From Deltaproteobacteria bacterium (GTDB taxonomy: Bacteria; Desulfobacterota; UBA8473), in NCBI GenBank assembly GCA_030643245.1, contig DAOWME010000009.1:1-28882 (forward strand): a stretch of DNA of 28,882 nt, read 5' to 3'. This document shows, in pieces, positions 16,358-25,039 of this stretch (positions are counted from its first letter, which is position 1; each line of letters opens with the position of its first letter). The notes beneath the pieces are model-generated. The model saw only the letters and a list, made by a program, of their open reading frames with translations, was not told the origin of the DNA and searched no databases. Position numbers and translations under genes: made by a program.

Positions 16358-16537
16358 GTGTCCATCCAGAAATGGACTTCTTAGGAAAATGGGCACGAGT
16401 TGGTTTCCAATTCAGAAATGAGCAATTTTTTCTCTGAACAAGACGGTTTGCGCCGAGGCATACATGATCGTACGTCGCAGGCGGAAACCGGAGGAGAACG
16501 CAGCTCAGGGGAAAAATGGCCATTTCTGGATGGAGAC
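16358..16537 (+). repeat. Family D palindromic element, copy D2
   Basis: 180 bp with 17-bp inverted ends GTGTCCATCCAGAAATGG / CCATTTCTGGATGGAGAC and a TATTTA target-site duplication (16352-16357, 16538-16543). The right-hand 95 bases are almost identical, in inverse orientation, to the copy starting at 28717. It lies between the carboxyltransferase gene and the rest of the divergent gap. Confidence 0.92.
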
Positions 16538-16543
16538 TATTTA

Positions 16544-17019
16544 ATTAACATACAAGCCTTTTACTGTCAAGGGCTTTTGCTCTTCAAAGGATTTGACTTA
16601 ATGACTTTTTTGTTATATATATATTCTCACTCGATCATCTAGCTTTCGAAAAGTGTCCCCTGTATGCATTACGTAGTGGCATTATTCTTGCGCGCTTAGA
16701 TCAGGCGAGTTTCAAATGTTTTCGGTGCAGATACTCACTCTTATATCCTTTGAGAGAGTTGAACTACAATTTGAAGGTGGGGCTATGACAAGGCAGAAGT
16801 TGGAAGTGAATAGCTTCTGTGTATTATCCTTTTGTCTCAAGGGTTCGAGATTAGCCGTTCATATGGAGAGAATTTGCTTGACAAAATGAAATGTTCATAT
16901 AGTATTACGTTTTTTCCTCTACGAGATGAAGTTTGGCAATATATAAACAGTAATAACAGCCACTTAATGCCCATCCAAAGGGGGCCGCATTCCGGCTATC
17001 TCTGCCTCAGACTCAAATG
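16544..17019. other. Intergenic stretch without a recognisable feature
   Basis: About 475 bases with no convincing gene, tRNA or terminator. Short open frames exist but lack family-like sequence. Around 16965-16978 a TTAATGCCCATCCA motif resembles a D terminus. Confidence 0.5.
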
Positions 17020-17024
17020 CGTTG

Positions 17025-17094
17025 AGTAGCTTCTCAAAAACTCAGTGGTGTTTCGCTGTGCGGCCCACACCCCCGACTTTTTGAGAAGTTACTA
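17025..17094. repeat. Short palindromic element H
   Basis: 70 bp with inverted ends AGTAGCTTCTCAAAAA / TTTTTGAGAAGTTACTA, flanked by CGTTG on both sides (17020-17024, 17095-17099), which reads as a 5-bp target duplication. The only copy seen in this window. Confidence 0.65.
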
Positions 17095-17111
17095 CGTTGG
17101 CTCCTAAGCTA

Positions 17112-17247
17112 GTGAGTTTCCGTCCGGAAATGGCACTTTCCCGCAATCTCTGCGTCAGTCTTCAGGATTGGTTAAGGGGGGTACTTTTATACGCCTCAGC
17201 ACGAGCCCTTGACCTTGATAAATTGGTCATTTCTGAACTGGAGACTT
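17112..17247. repeat. Degenerate family D-like element
   Basis: The left end GTGAGTTTCCGTCCGGAAATGG and right end TCATTTCTGAACTGGAGAC resemble D termini but with several mismatches; the interior does not match other copies. Probably an old copy. Confidence 0.4.
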
Positions 17248-17427
17248 GTGGGGACGGTTCCCTAGTCTATGATGGCGTATGGAGATTTTGACCTATTTGT
17301 CGTTGCCGGGCGCTCGAATCCGTGGCCTTATGAATGTGAGAGGTATTATGGGGGACTACGTTCGCAGTACGTTTGGTCAACAGTCTCTCGATCTGGATCT
17401 TCAGTATTCGTGTAACTGTAATATTTT

Positions 17428-17662
17428 TCGACCTATGCAGTTACTCAACCCTAGTGTCTTGAAGTGTCTCTGATGATTACGTTAAGCGCCGGCTGCTTGT
17501 TTTGTTTGCTTGTTATACATAAGAACCTGTTCAACATACAAATATGCGAACGAGACTTGTCATCCCATTACACATACAGCCTTATGCCGGAATGTAGTTC
17601 ATAACAAGCAAACGAAATTAAGTAGCCGGCAAGCGGTAACCCTGCCCAACTGCACAGGTCGA
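17428..17662 (-). repeat. Family F palindromic element, copy F2, interrupted by element G
   Basis: Inverted ends TCGACCTATGCAG / CTGCACAGGTCGA with TATTTT duplicated on both sides (17422-17427, 17663-17668). The orientation is opposite to F1 and F3. Compared with F1 it lacks about 14 interior bases and is split at 17494-17624. Confidence 0.85.
17494..17624. repeat. Element G nested in F2
   Basis: 131 bp with inverted ends around GTTTGCTTGTTAT / ATAACAAGCAAAC, flanked by GCCGGC on both sides (17488-17493, 17625-17630). Uninterrupted F1 has GCCGGC once at this place, so this is a 6-bp target duplication. Confidence 0.75.
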
Positions 17663-17717
17663 TATTTTTTATGAGTTTAATTGGGCAAAATATCACACTC
17701 TCGGATCGGTACAGGGA

Positions 17718-18317
17718 ATGAATGTGTTGCGTTCATTATCTCACGGGCAAACGTCAAAAAAGGCCGTTTACCTGAAATTGAAGATTGAGGAGATAACCAG
17801 CAGTGGTTTAGATTTGAAAGAGGTCTTGGATAAGGATTGGTTGAACGGTATTTCCCAAGGTCATAACAAGATAGAGGTTAATTTGTCTGCCCCGGTCTCC
17901 CTTGATCTCAAACTTGCCAAGTCAGAGAGAGACATCTTTATTAACGGTGTCATTAACACAGAACTGACATTGAAATGCAGTAGATGTTTAGAAGAATTTG
18001 ATTATCCTCTTGACTCTCGGTTCAAATATACGCTTTGTCCGGCAGACGACGAAGATATCGCCGATGATTTAGGGCTGAGCAGTGAGGACTTGGAGTTTGG
18101 ATTTTATCACGGGGATGAAATTGACATTGCTCCGCTCATCCTTGAACAGATTATCATTTCGATCCCACTCAAACCTCTCTGCCACAATCTATGCCGAGGG
18201 CTCTGTCATCGATGTGCAAAGGATCTGAATGAAGGTAGATGTGAATGCTCCGGGCAAGAAGTACTTAATATCGGATTTTCGAAACTCCGAGATTTTAAGG
18301 TTGCAAGTGGAAAGTAA
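17718..18317 (+). CDS. yceD: YceD/DUF177 family protein
   Basis: 199 residues. Family member encoded almost universally before rpmF; implicated in 23S rRNA or ribosome biogenesis in other organisms. Four-cysteine pairs are visible: LKCSRCLEEF in the middle and CHNLCRGLCHRCAKDLN near the C-terminus, with a final CEC. The exact start is uncertain: ATG 17718, GTG 17724 (better spaced to CAGGGA) or TTG 17778 (closest to the family's usual beginning, KIEEI). First gene of the long lipid-synthesis operon; F2 ends 55 bases upstream. Confidence 0.88.
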   Translation: MNVLRSLSHGQTSKKAVYLKLKIEEITSSGLDLKEVLDKDWLNGISQGHNKIEVNLSAPVSLDLKLAKSERDIFINGVINTELTLKCSRCLEEFDYPLDSRFKYTLCPADDEDIADDLGLSSEDLEFGFYHGDEIDIAPLILEQIIISIPLKPLCHNLCRGLCHRCAKDLNEGRCECSGQEVLNIGFSKLRDFKVASGK

Positions 18318-18354
18318 CATATGTTAGAAAAGAAGCTGTGAAGGAGATTTCCCA

Positions 18355-18537
18355 ATGGCACTGCCAAAAAGAAGACATTCTAAATCAAGAACTAATAAAC
18401 GTCGGACCCATCAGAAACTGTCCTCACCCAATGTGACATTGTGTCCTCAGTGTAGCGAGCCCAAGCTCCCTCACCGTGTTTGCCTTAATTGCGGCATGTA
18501 TAAAGGTAAGACAGTATTGGAAGTGAAGGAGGTTTGA
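18355..18537 (+). CDS. rpmF: 50S ribosomal protein L32
   Basis: 60 residues, full length. Family start MALPKRRHSKSRTNKRRTHQ, then a zinc ribbon with Cys30, 33, 43 and 46, so this is the zinc-binding (C+) form. Thirty-seven bases after yceD; its stop is 14 bases before the plsX ATG. Confidence 0.96.
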   Translation: MALPKRRHSKSRTNKRRTHQKLSSPNVTLCPQCSEPKLPHRVCLNCGMYKGKTVLEVKEV

Positions 18538-18551
18538 CCAGGGAGGGCTCC

Positions 18552-19664
18552 ATGAAGATAGCAGTAGATGCTATGGGCGGTGACTACGCCCCCGGGGTGA
18601 CTATAGAGGGGGCGGTCTTGGCGGCCAGAGAGTTTGACACCCATGTTATCTTGGTGGGTCAGAAAGACTTGATCCGGGAAGAACTCGCCAAACATGATAC
18701 TAAAAGGTTACCTATAACGGCAAAATATGCCTCTGAAGTCATAGGAATGGGAGAATCTCCTTCTGAAGGGCTTAGAAAGAAAAAAGACTCTTCCATAAGG
18801 GTTGCCTTCGAGCTAGTAAAAAGTGGAGAAGCCCAGGCAGTAGTCAGCGCCGGCAACTCCGGTGCGGTTCTTGCTACGGGGATCTATGTTCTGAAAAAGC
18901 TTGAAGGGGTGGATCGGCCGGCGATTGCTGCCCTTGTACCCACATTAAAAGGCGCCTCTGTTCTACTGGATGGCGGGGCCAATGTGGTTTGCAAACCCTC
19001 TCATTTGCTGCAGTTCGGTATTATGGGAGACGTTTATGCCAGGTACGTCTTGGGTAAAGAGAACCCAAGAGTGGGCCTGTTGAGTAATGGGGAAGAAGAC
19101 AGTAAAGGGAATGACCTAACCCGGAGTGCTCATACCCTTCTGAAAAACAGTTTTATTAATTACGTCGGCTATGTAGAGGGTATGTATGTCTATGATGGAA
19201 GTATTGATGTGATAATATGTGACGGATTTGTAGGCAATATAACTCTGAAGATAAGCGAAGGTTTGGTTGAGACCTTAGGTAATTTATTCAAGGCCGAAAT
19301 GGGTAACGGTTTTCGTTCAAAGTTGGCTTATCTTTTGGCCAGAAAGTCAATGAACAATGTGAAGGAGATATTCGATTATTCCGAATATGGGGGTGCCCCA
19401 CTTCTGGGGATAGATGGTGTCGGAATAATTAGCCACGGTAATTCATCGGCCAAGGCTATCAAAAACGGAATCCAGATGGCTACTCGCTTCGTTACCAACA
19501 GGGTTAACCCCCATCTCTTGGAAAACCTTAAGAGGAACCAGGAAGTGCAAAAATTGACCAGGGGACATCCTGCGAAGATTTGGGGACAGATTAGGCATAA
19601 GTTAACTCACGCGGAAGAGAAATGGAAGAAACAGATGATGAAGTCAGCAGAAAAGGAAGAATAA
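18552..19664 (+). CDS. plsX: Phosphate acyltransferase PlsX
   Basis: 370 residues. Makes acyl-phosphate from acyl-ACP for phospholipid synthesis; peripheral membrane enzyme. Start MKIAVDAMGGDYAPG, then SAGNSGAV, LLDGGANV and ICDGFVGNITLK are family motifs. The ATG at 18552 follows GGGAGGG. The C-terminus (about 335-370, many Lys/Arg/Glu) runs roughly 30 residues longer than typical family members and could form an amphipathic helix. The downstream neighbour is an acyl-CoA dehydrogenase, not the usual fabH. Confidence 0.95.
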   Translation: MKIAVDAMGGDYAPGVTIEGAVLAAREFDTHVILVGQKDLIREELAKHDTKRLPITAKYASEVIGMGESPSEGLRKKKDSSIRVAFELVKSGEAQAVVSAGNSGAVLATGIYVLKKLEGVDRPAIAALVPTLKGASVLLDGGANVVCKPSHLLQFGIMGDVYARYVLGKENPRVGLLSNGEEDSKGNDLTRSAHTLLKNSFINYVGYVEGMYVYDGSIDVIICDGFVGNITLKISEGLVETLGNLFKAEMGNGFRSKLAYLLARKSMNNVKEIFDYSEYGGAPLLGIDGVGIISHGNSSAKAIKNGIQMATRFVTNRVNPHLLENLKRNQEVQKLTRGHPAKIWGQIRHKLTHAEEKWKKQMMKSAEKEE

Positions 19665-19682
19665 AAACATGGGGAATTCTTT

Positions 19683-20849
19683 ATGGATTATTTTTTGACA
19701 GAAGACCAAAATATGATAAAAGAACTGGCCAGGCAGATCGCAGATGAAAAAATCATGCCTGTCAGGGCAGAACTGGATGAGAAAGAGGAATTTCCGTGGG
19801 AGATAATCAAGGTTCTGGCAAGCTCGGATCTAATGGGGTTATGCTATCCTGAAGAGTACGGGGGGCTTGGAGGAGGGACTTTTGAGAATTGTATTGCTGT
19901 AGAGGAGATAAGCAGGGCGTGTATCGGCGTCTCCGTATGCTTTGCCGGCACCGGATTGGGGGCATATCCGATACTTCTATTCGGCTCAGAAGATCAGAAG
20001 AAGAGATACCTACCGGATATAGCCAGTGGAAGAAAACTGGCGGCTTTTGGCCTAACAGAGGCAAATGCAGGAAGTGACGCTTCAGGGATCCAGACTTCAG
20101 CCGTATTGGATGGAGATGAGTATGTCATAAACGGGACAAAGCAATGGATCACAGGTGGAGGCGAAGCAGAGATCTATACAGTGATAGTTATGACCGATAA
20201 GTCGCGGGGAAGCCGAGGGGCGAGCGCCCTTATAGTGGAAAAAGGAACCCCTGGATTTACCTTTGGCACAAAAGAAAAAAAGATGGGAATCAGAGCATCG
20301 GCCACGACAGAGTTGGTCTTCTCGAATTGTCGTGTGCCCAGGGATAACCTGATAGGGAGGGCCGGGATCGGGTTCATTGTATCTATGAGGGTTCTTGATA
20401 GAACAAGGCCGGGGATCGGGGCTCAAGCCATTGGGCTGTCTCAGGGGGCCTTGGATACAGCGGTCAGCTATGCCCGAGAAAGGAAGCAGTTTGGGAAACC
20501 GATTATCTCTTTTCAGGCTGTCCAGCATATGCTGGCTGACATGGCGATTCAAACAGAAGCTGCCAGGGCCCTTGTCTATTCTGCCTGCAGGTTTATAGAC
20601 AGCGGTGCAAAGAACATATCGAAGGTATCTGCCATGTCCAAGGTCTTTTCCAGCGATGTTGCCATGAAGGTTACGGTAGATGCAGTGCAGGTTTTGGGTG
20701 GGTATGGTTATATGCGAGACTATCCAGTGGAAAAAATGATGCGAGATGCAAAGATACTCCAAATATACGAAGGAACTAACCAGATTCAGCGTAATGTGAT
20801 CGGCCAGGAATTGATTAAAGAATACGCAGGGAAAAAAGATAACAGATAA
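19683..20849 (+). CDS. Acyl-CoA dehydrogenase (short-chain/butyryl-CoA type)
   Basis: 388 residues, FAD-dependent. Interconverts acyl-CoA and trans-2-enoyl-CoA with Etf as electron partner. Family signatures: FGLTEANAGSDASG (about 127-140), WITGGG, RKQFGKPI, GGYGYMRDYPVEKMMRDAK, and the catalytic base Glu363 in QIYEGTNQIQR, as in short-chain/butyryl-CoA dehydrogenases. GGGGA lies seven bases before ATG. It is followed 11 bases later by etfB and then etfA, so the three form a redox module inside the fatty-acid operon, exactly where fabH is normally found. Confidence 0.95.
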   Translation: MDYFLTEDQNMIKELARQIADEKIMPVRAELDEKEEFPWEIIKVLASSDLMGLCYPEEYGGLGGGTFENCIAVEEISRACIGVSVCFAGTGLGAYPILLFGSEDQKKRYLPDIASGRKLAAFGLTEANAGSDASGIQTSAVLDGDEYVINGTKQWITGGGEAEIYTVIVMTDKSRGSRGASALIVEKGTPGFTFGTKEKKMGIRASATTELVFSNCRVPRDNLIGRAGIGFIVSMRVLDRTRPGIGAQAIGLSQGALDTAVSYARERKQFGKPIISFQAVQHMLADMAIQTEAARALVYSACRFIDSGAKNISKVSAMSKVFSSDVAMKVTVDAVQVLGGYGYMRDYPVEKMMRDAKILQIYEGTNQIQRNVIGQELIKEYAGKKDNR

Positions 20850-20860
20850 CAGGGTTTCTT

Positions 20861-21646
20861 GTGAACGTCATCGTATGTGTAAAACAGGTCCCGGAAACGA
20901 CGGGCGTCAAAATAAATAAGGATACAAACACACTAATAAGAGAAGGGACAAAGGGTATTATTAACCCCTTTGACATGTACGCTGTTGAGGAAGGGTTGCG
21001 GATAAAAGAGAAGTTGGGCGGGGAAGTCATTGCCATCAGTATGGGGCCACCTCAGGCAGATGAAGCACTGAGAGAGGTTATCTCTTATGGTGTTGATGAC
21101 GCTGTATTATTGAGTGACCTCGCCTTTGCCGGAGCTGACACATTGGCTACGTCTCGTACTTTGGCTAAAGGTGTCAAAAAGGTTGGGGGATTTGGTCTTA
21201 TTATCTGCGGCAAGCAGGCCATTGACGGAGATACTGCCCAGGTGGGCCCGGCTATTGCCGAGAAACTGGATATCCCCTATGTTGCTTTTGTCAGGAAGAT
21301 AAGGGACATCAGTAATCATACTCTCGTAGTGGAGAGGATGATGGATGACGGATACGATGTCTTGGAAGTAACCCTTCCAGCCTTGATAACGGTAGTAAAA
21401 GAGATTAATGAGCCGAGGATGCCCTCTCTAAGAGGGAAGATGAAGGCTAAAAGTGTTGACATACCTGTCTGGGGGATTAGTGAGCTTGGGATCAGCGAAG
21501 AAGAGGTTGGGCTTAAAGGATCCGCAACTCAAGTAATAAAGATCTTTACTCCACAGCGACATGGCAATAGAGAGATGTTAGAAGGTTCTGTAGAAAAACA
21601 GGTTGACCAATTAGTCAGCAGACTAGATGATATGAAGATGATATAA
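20861..21646 (+). CDS. etfB: Electron transfer flavoprotein subunit beta
   Basis: 261 residues, GTG start 11 bases after the dehydrogenase stop. Family motifs: MNVIVCVKQVPET, NPFDMYAVEEGLRIKE, LIICGKQAIDGDTAQVGP, and LPALITVVKEINEPRMPSL. Partner of EtfA; binds AMP or, in bifurcating types, a second FAD. Deciding which needs structure-based alignment. Confidence 0.95.
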   Translation: MNVIVCVKQVPETTGVKINKDTNTLIREGTKGIINPFDMYAVEEGLRIKEKLGGEVIAISMGPPQADEALREVISYGVDDAVLLSDLAFAGADTLATSRTLAKGVKKVGGFGLIICGKQAIDGDTAQVGPAIAEKLDIPYVAFVRKIRDISNHTLVVERMMDDGYDVLEVTLPALITVVKEINEPRMPSLRGKMKAKSVDIPVWGISELGISEEEVGLKGSATQVIKIFTPQRHGNREMLEGSVEKQVDQLVSRLDDMKMI

Positions 21647-21667
21647 ATTTTGGTTCAAAGGTATACT

Positions 21668-22858
21668 ATGAGTGTCAGAATCGACATTGAGTTATGCACA
21701 GGGTGTGGAGTTTGCATTGATAGCTGCCTTTTTGGGGCCATTACGGTCGAAGATGGTGTCGCTCACGTGGATGAGACGTGTAATCTCTGCGGTGCGTGTC
21801 TGGATGTCTGCGATTTTTACGCTATTTCGATGCCGGATATTAAGAAAACCGAGTTTAAGGGCGATGGCTTTAAGGGCGTGTGGGTATATGCCGAGCAGAG
21901 AAATGGGAAGATAGCCAATGTTGTGTTGGAGCTTTTGGGTGAAGGGAGGATTCTGGCTGACAAACTGGGGGTCGACCTTTCTGCTGTCCTTCTCGGCGAT
22001 AGTATTGAAAGGGAGGCTAATGAGCTGATACCATATGGTGCTGACAAGATATATCTTGTGGATGACCCTCTGCTGAAGGACTTTAATGACGAGATTTACA
22101 GTAATATCCTTACTGATCTGATTAAGAAATACAAGCCGGAGATTGTTATATCCGGGGCTACTGCTGTTGGGAGGTCCTTTATTCCCAAGGTGTCTGCCAG
22201 GCTTGAAACCGGCCTGACGGCAGATTGTACTGGTTTAGATATAGATAGTGAAAAAAGACTCTTGCTCCAGACCCGTCCCGCGTTTGGTGGAAATATCATG
22301 GCGACAATTATCTGCCCTGACATGCGTCCTCAAATGGCTACCGTCCGCCATAAGGTGATGAAGAAGGCCTCTTATGATCCGAAGAGGAAGGGTGAGGTAA
22401 TTACAAAGGGTTTTGATGGTCATGGCAAAAACCTCCGCACAAATGTTCTCGATGCAGTGGAAGAGATTGGAGACCTGGTGAGCATAGCTGAGGCTGATGT
22501 GATTATTTCCGGGGGCAGGGGTCTTCAAGAAGCTAAGAACTTCAAGTTGATTGAAGAATTGGCGAGGACCTTAGGCGGGGCCGTAGGGGCTTCTAGAGCA
22601 GCTGTTGATGCCGGTTGGATACCATACTCGCACCAGGTTGGGCAGACCGGGAAGACGGTTTGTCCAAAGTTGTATATTGCATGCGGGATGTCAGGTGCCG
22701 TGCAGCACTTAGTAGGAATGCAGTCATCCGATGTTATCGTGGCCATAAACATAGACAAGGATGCCCCGATCTTTGAGGTGGCCAGTTTTGGGATTGTGGG
22801 AGATCTGTTTGAGGTCATTCCCGTAATGGTTGAGAGACTAAATAAACGGAAAGGATAG
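21668..22858 (+). CDS. etfA: Electron transfer flavoprotein subunit alpha with N-terminal ferredoxin domain
   Basis: 396 residues. Residues 1-60 form a ferredoxin-like domain with two complete 4Fe-4S motifs: Cys10, 13, 16, 20 and Cys38, 41, 44, 48. The rest is standard EtfA, with the FAD-binding region (SRAAVDAGWIPYSHQVGQTG, then IACGMSGAVQH and INIDKDAPIFEVASFGIVGD). EtfA with such an N-terminal cluster domain is known from anaerobes, for example the bifurcating caffeyl-CoA reductase of Acetobacterium. The ATG at 21668 is the family-like start. fabD follows nine bases after the stop. Confidence 0.95.
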   Translation: MSVRIDIELCTGCGVCIDSCLFGAITVEDGVAHVDETCNLCGACLDVCDFYAISMPDIKKTEFKGDGFKGVWVYAEQRNGKIANVVLELLGEGRILADKLGVDLSAVLLGDSIEREANELIPYGADKIYLVDDPLLKDFNDEIYSNILTDLIKKYKPEIVISGATAVGRSFIPKVSARLETGLTADCTGLDIDSEKRLLLQTRPAFGGNIMATIICPDMRPQMATVRHKVMKKASYDPKRKGEVITKGFDGHGKNLRTNVLDAVEEIGDLVSIAEADVIISGGRGLQEAKNFKLIEELARTLGGAVGASRAAVDAGWIPYSHQVGQTGKTVCPKLYIACGMSGAVQHLVGMQSSDVIVAINIDKDAPIFEVASFGIVGDLFEVIPVMVERLNKRKG

Positions 22859-22867
22859 GATTTGCTT

Positions 22868-23800
22868 ATGGTTAGATCTGTATTCGTCTTTCCTGGACAA
22901 GGTTCCCAGTACGTCGGTATGGGAAAAGAGTTCTGTGATAACTTTTCTGTTGCAAGGGAAACTTTTGAAGAGGCGAATGACTCCCTTGGTCTCGACATAA
23001 AGAAGATATGTTTTGAAGACCCTGGTGGGGAGATAGGGTTAACCATCAATACGCAACCTGCTATACTCACCACCAGTATTGCCACACTGAGGGTCCTAGG
23101 TCGGGAGACGGAGGTAAGGCCTCACCTGGTGACGGGCCACAGTCTGGGAGAATACAGCGCCCTAGTTGCCGCTGAATGCTTGAGCTTTTCTGACGCCGTA
23201 AGAATAGTTCGACATAGGGGTAGGTTCATGCAAGAGGCTGTTCCCATAGGCGTAGGGGCTATGGCGGCTATAATGGGGTTGGAAGAAACGGTTTTGCAAG
23301 GGGTTTGTGCCGAGGTGACGGAAGGAGGAGATGAGGTCTCACCGGCCAACTACAATAGTCCGGATCAAACCGTTATCTCCGGAAAGGCAACGGGGGTTCA
23401 AAAGGCCATCGATTTGGCAAAAGAAAGAGGGGCAAGAGGGACCGTTCTTCTGAAAGTAAGTGCCCCTTTTCACTGCAGCCTTATGAAACCGGCTATGGAG
23501 AGGCTTGCCGCCGAACTGGAGGAGATTTCTTTTCAGGAGATAAAAATCCCGGTGATCTCAAATGTCGAGGCAGACATTAACACCTCAAAAGACAAGGCTC
23601 GTGAGCTGTTGATAAGACAGGTATGTAGTCCGGTGAAATGGGTACAGTCAATCTTTAGAATGCTCAAAGAAGATATCGATACAGCTATTGAGGTTGGGCC
23701 TGGTAAGGTATTATCGGGCTTAGCGAGGAAGACAACCGATAAACTGAAGAGGGTGAATGTTGAGAATATTAAGAGCCTCAATAGACTTCAGAAACAGTAA
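22868..23800 (+). CDS. fabD: Malonyl-CoA:ACP transacylase
   Basis: 310 residues. Loads malonyl groups onto ACP. FPGQGSQ at 8-14, catalytic Ser92 in GHSLGEY, catalytic His202 in APFHCSLM, and EVGPGKVLSGL near the end. ATG at 22868 chosen over an in-frame TTG six bases earlier. Element E starts three bases after the stop. Confidence 0.96.
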   Translation: MVRSVFVFPGQGSQYVGMGKEFCDNFSVARETFEEANDSLGLDIKKICFEDPGGEIGLTINTQPAILTTSIATLRVLGRETEVRPHLVTGHSLGEYSALVAAECLSFSDAVRIVRHRGRFMQEAVPIGVGAMAAIMGLEETVLQGVCAEVTEGGDEVSPANYNSPDQTVISGKATGVQKAIDLAKERGARGTVLLKVSAPFHCSLMKPAMERLAAELEEISFQEIKIPVISNVEADINTSKDKARELLIRQVCSPVKWVQSIFRMLKEDIDTAIEVGPGKVLSGLARKTTDKLKRVNVENIKSLNRLQKQ

Positions 23801-23802
23801 AG

Positions 23803-23874
23803 CAGAAATTTTGAAACTCATTTGAATTATGCCCCCAAGCCATTGTAGCTCATAATTGAGTTTCAAAATTTCTG
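23803..23874. repeat. Short palindromic element E
   Basis: 72 bp with perfect 18-bp inverted ends CAGAAATTTTGAAACTCA / TGAGTTTCAAAATTTCTG. It starts three bases behind the fabD stop. Its right end recurs at about 650-681 and, less well, near 330-348 and in the arms at 10293-10562. Confidence 0.85.
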
Positions 23875-23902
23875 GTGAAGACCTGATGGGGGTTATCAGC
23901 AG

Positions 23903-24643
23903 ATGGATTTAAAAGATAAAGTAGCATTGATAACTGGTTCAGCTCAGGGTATTGGTAGGGCCATTGCTATCCTTCTAGCCAGGAAAGGAGCGGGCATCGT
24001 AGTTTCAGATCTTAATTTTGAAAAGGCCCAGGAAGTGGCGCGAGAGATCGAACAGATGGGAAGAAGATGCCTTGTCAGTAAAACAAATGTGGCTGATTTT
24101 AAAGAGGCTGAAATGATGTTAAAAGAGACGATCGAAGAATTCGGCAGGATTGATATCTTGGTCAATAACGCTGGGATCGTGAAAGACAGCTTTCTGTTGC
24201 GAATGAAGGAGGAGAGCTGGGATATGGTATTGGGTGTAAACTTGAAGGGAACCTTTAACTGCACAAAGGCAGCAGCCAAGTTTATGGCTAAACAAAAAAG
24301 TGGAAAGATCGTAAATATTGCATCTGTTTCAGGTGAAATGGGGAATATAGGACAGGCAAACTACTCAGCATCCAAGGCAGGTGTCATCGGTTTTACAAAG
24401 ACTGTTGCAAGAGAATTAGCCTCGAGGGGCATAAATGTTAATGCTGTTGCTCCTGGTTTTATAGATACAGAGATGACCCAGGCCTTGCCTGAGAATATCA
24501 GAGAAAACCTGAAAAGTCAGATCCCTGCTGAGAAGTTCGGAAGACCTGAGGATGTGGCTGAAACTGTATATTTTCTGGTTTCAGAGATGTCCGGTTACAT
24601 AACTGGTCAAGTAATCAATGTTAATGGCGGCATGTATGTGTAA
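23903..24643 (+). CDS. fabG: 3-oxoacyl-ACP reductase
   Basis: 246 residues, short-chain dehydrogenase. NADPH-dependent reduction of 3-oxoacyl-ACP. TGSAQGIGRA cofactor loop (11-20), NNAG (88-91), catalytic Ser141, Tyr154 and Lys158 in NIASVSG...NYSASK, and NVNGGMYV C-terminus. Full length. The 102-bp gap to fabD contains element E; the 396-bp gap to acpP contains element B2. Confidence 0.96.
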   Translation: MDLKDKVALITGSAQGIGRAIAILLARKGAGIVVSDLNFEKAQEVAREIEQMGRRCLVSKTNVADFKEAEMMLKETIEEFGRIDILVNNAGIVKDSFLLRMKEESWDMVLGVNLKGTFNCTKAAAKFMAKQKSGKIVNIASVSGEMGNIGQANYSASKAGVIGFTKTVARELASRGINVNAVAPGFIDTEMTQALPENIRENLKSQIPAEKFGRPEDVAETVYFLVSEMSGYITGQVINVNGGMYV

Positions 24644-24659
24644 TATCTTAGAATATCCA

Positions 24660-24878
24660 GCATCCTTCATTTGTCGGTTTACACTTTTCAAGAGCGCTAG
24701 TGGTAAGAGACAAATTTAAGGGGTGTTGAGGATCTCAAGTTACATGGCTTTTCGGTGTCAGGTGTCAGGAGAGAGAAATCATCAGGAGAGAGAAATCAAA
24801 GATCTGAACACTGAAACCTGACACCTGGAGTGATACAAATAAAGTGAAAACTACTTTTCAGTTCTTATGAAGGATGTC
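24660..24878. repeat. Family B element, copy B2
   Basis: Ends GCATCCTTCAT / ATGAAGGATGTC and subterminal GTTTACACTTTT / AAAGTGAAAACT match B1 at 100-212, but the interior is different and longer (about 219 bp). The interior holds a REP-like pair, GTGTCAGGTGTCAGG and CCTGACACCTG (about 24755-24828), perhaps a separate nested unit. No clear target duplication remains. Confidence 0.75.
24765..24798 (+). repeat. Perfect 17-bp tandem duplication in B2
   Basis: TCAGGAGAGAGAAATCA occurs twice without a gap (24765-24781, 24782-24798), in the loop between the two GTGTCAGG-type arms. Confidence 0.9.
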
Positions 24879-25039
24879 GAAAATTTCCTTTTTTATGGAG
24901 GATATTCGGGAGATGAGAGTGGAGAAGTACGCTATTGTGCGCGTAATCAATATGACCGCTACGGCATTCTAAAGGGTGCTACTCCATGGGTTGCTTTTGG
25001 GCAAAATTGTAAAATATTTTGGAGGAGGTATAGATTTCT

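Noticed and set aside
16787..16890. Short plus-strand frame after GGTGGGG
   Set aside because: About 34 codons, no recognisable motif, in an intergenic stretch without operon context.
16640..16900. tRNA-like GGGTTCGAGAT near 16840
   Set aside because: No acceptor or anticodon stems can be formed around it.
17272..17415. 47-residue frame beginning MAYGDFDLFVVAGRSNPWPY
   Set aside because: The composition is protein-like, but there is no Shine-Dalgarno, no recognised family, and the region is full of old repeats; at best a remnant.
20097..20762. 221-codon minus-strand frame
   Set aside because: It is the antisense shadow of the acyl-CoA dehydrogenase gene, with low-complexity His/Pro/Arg content.
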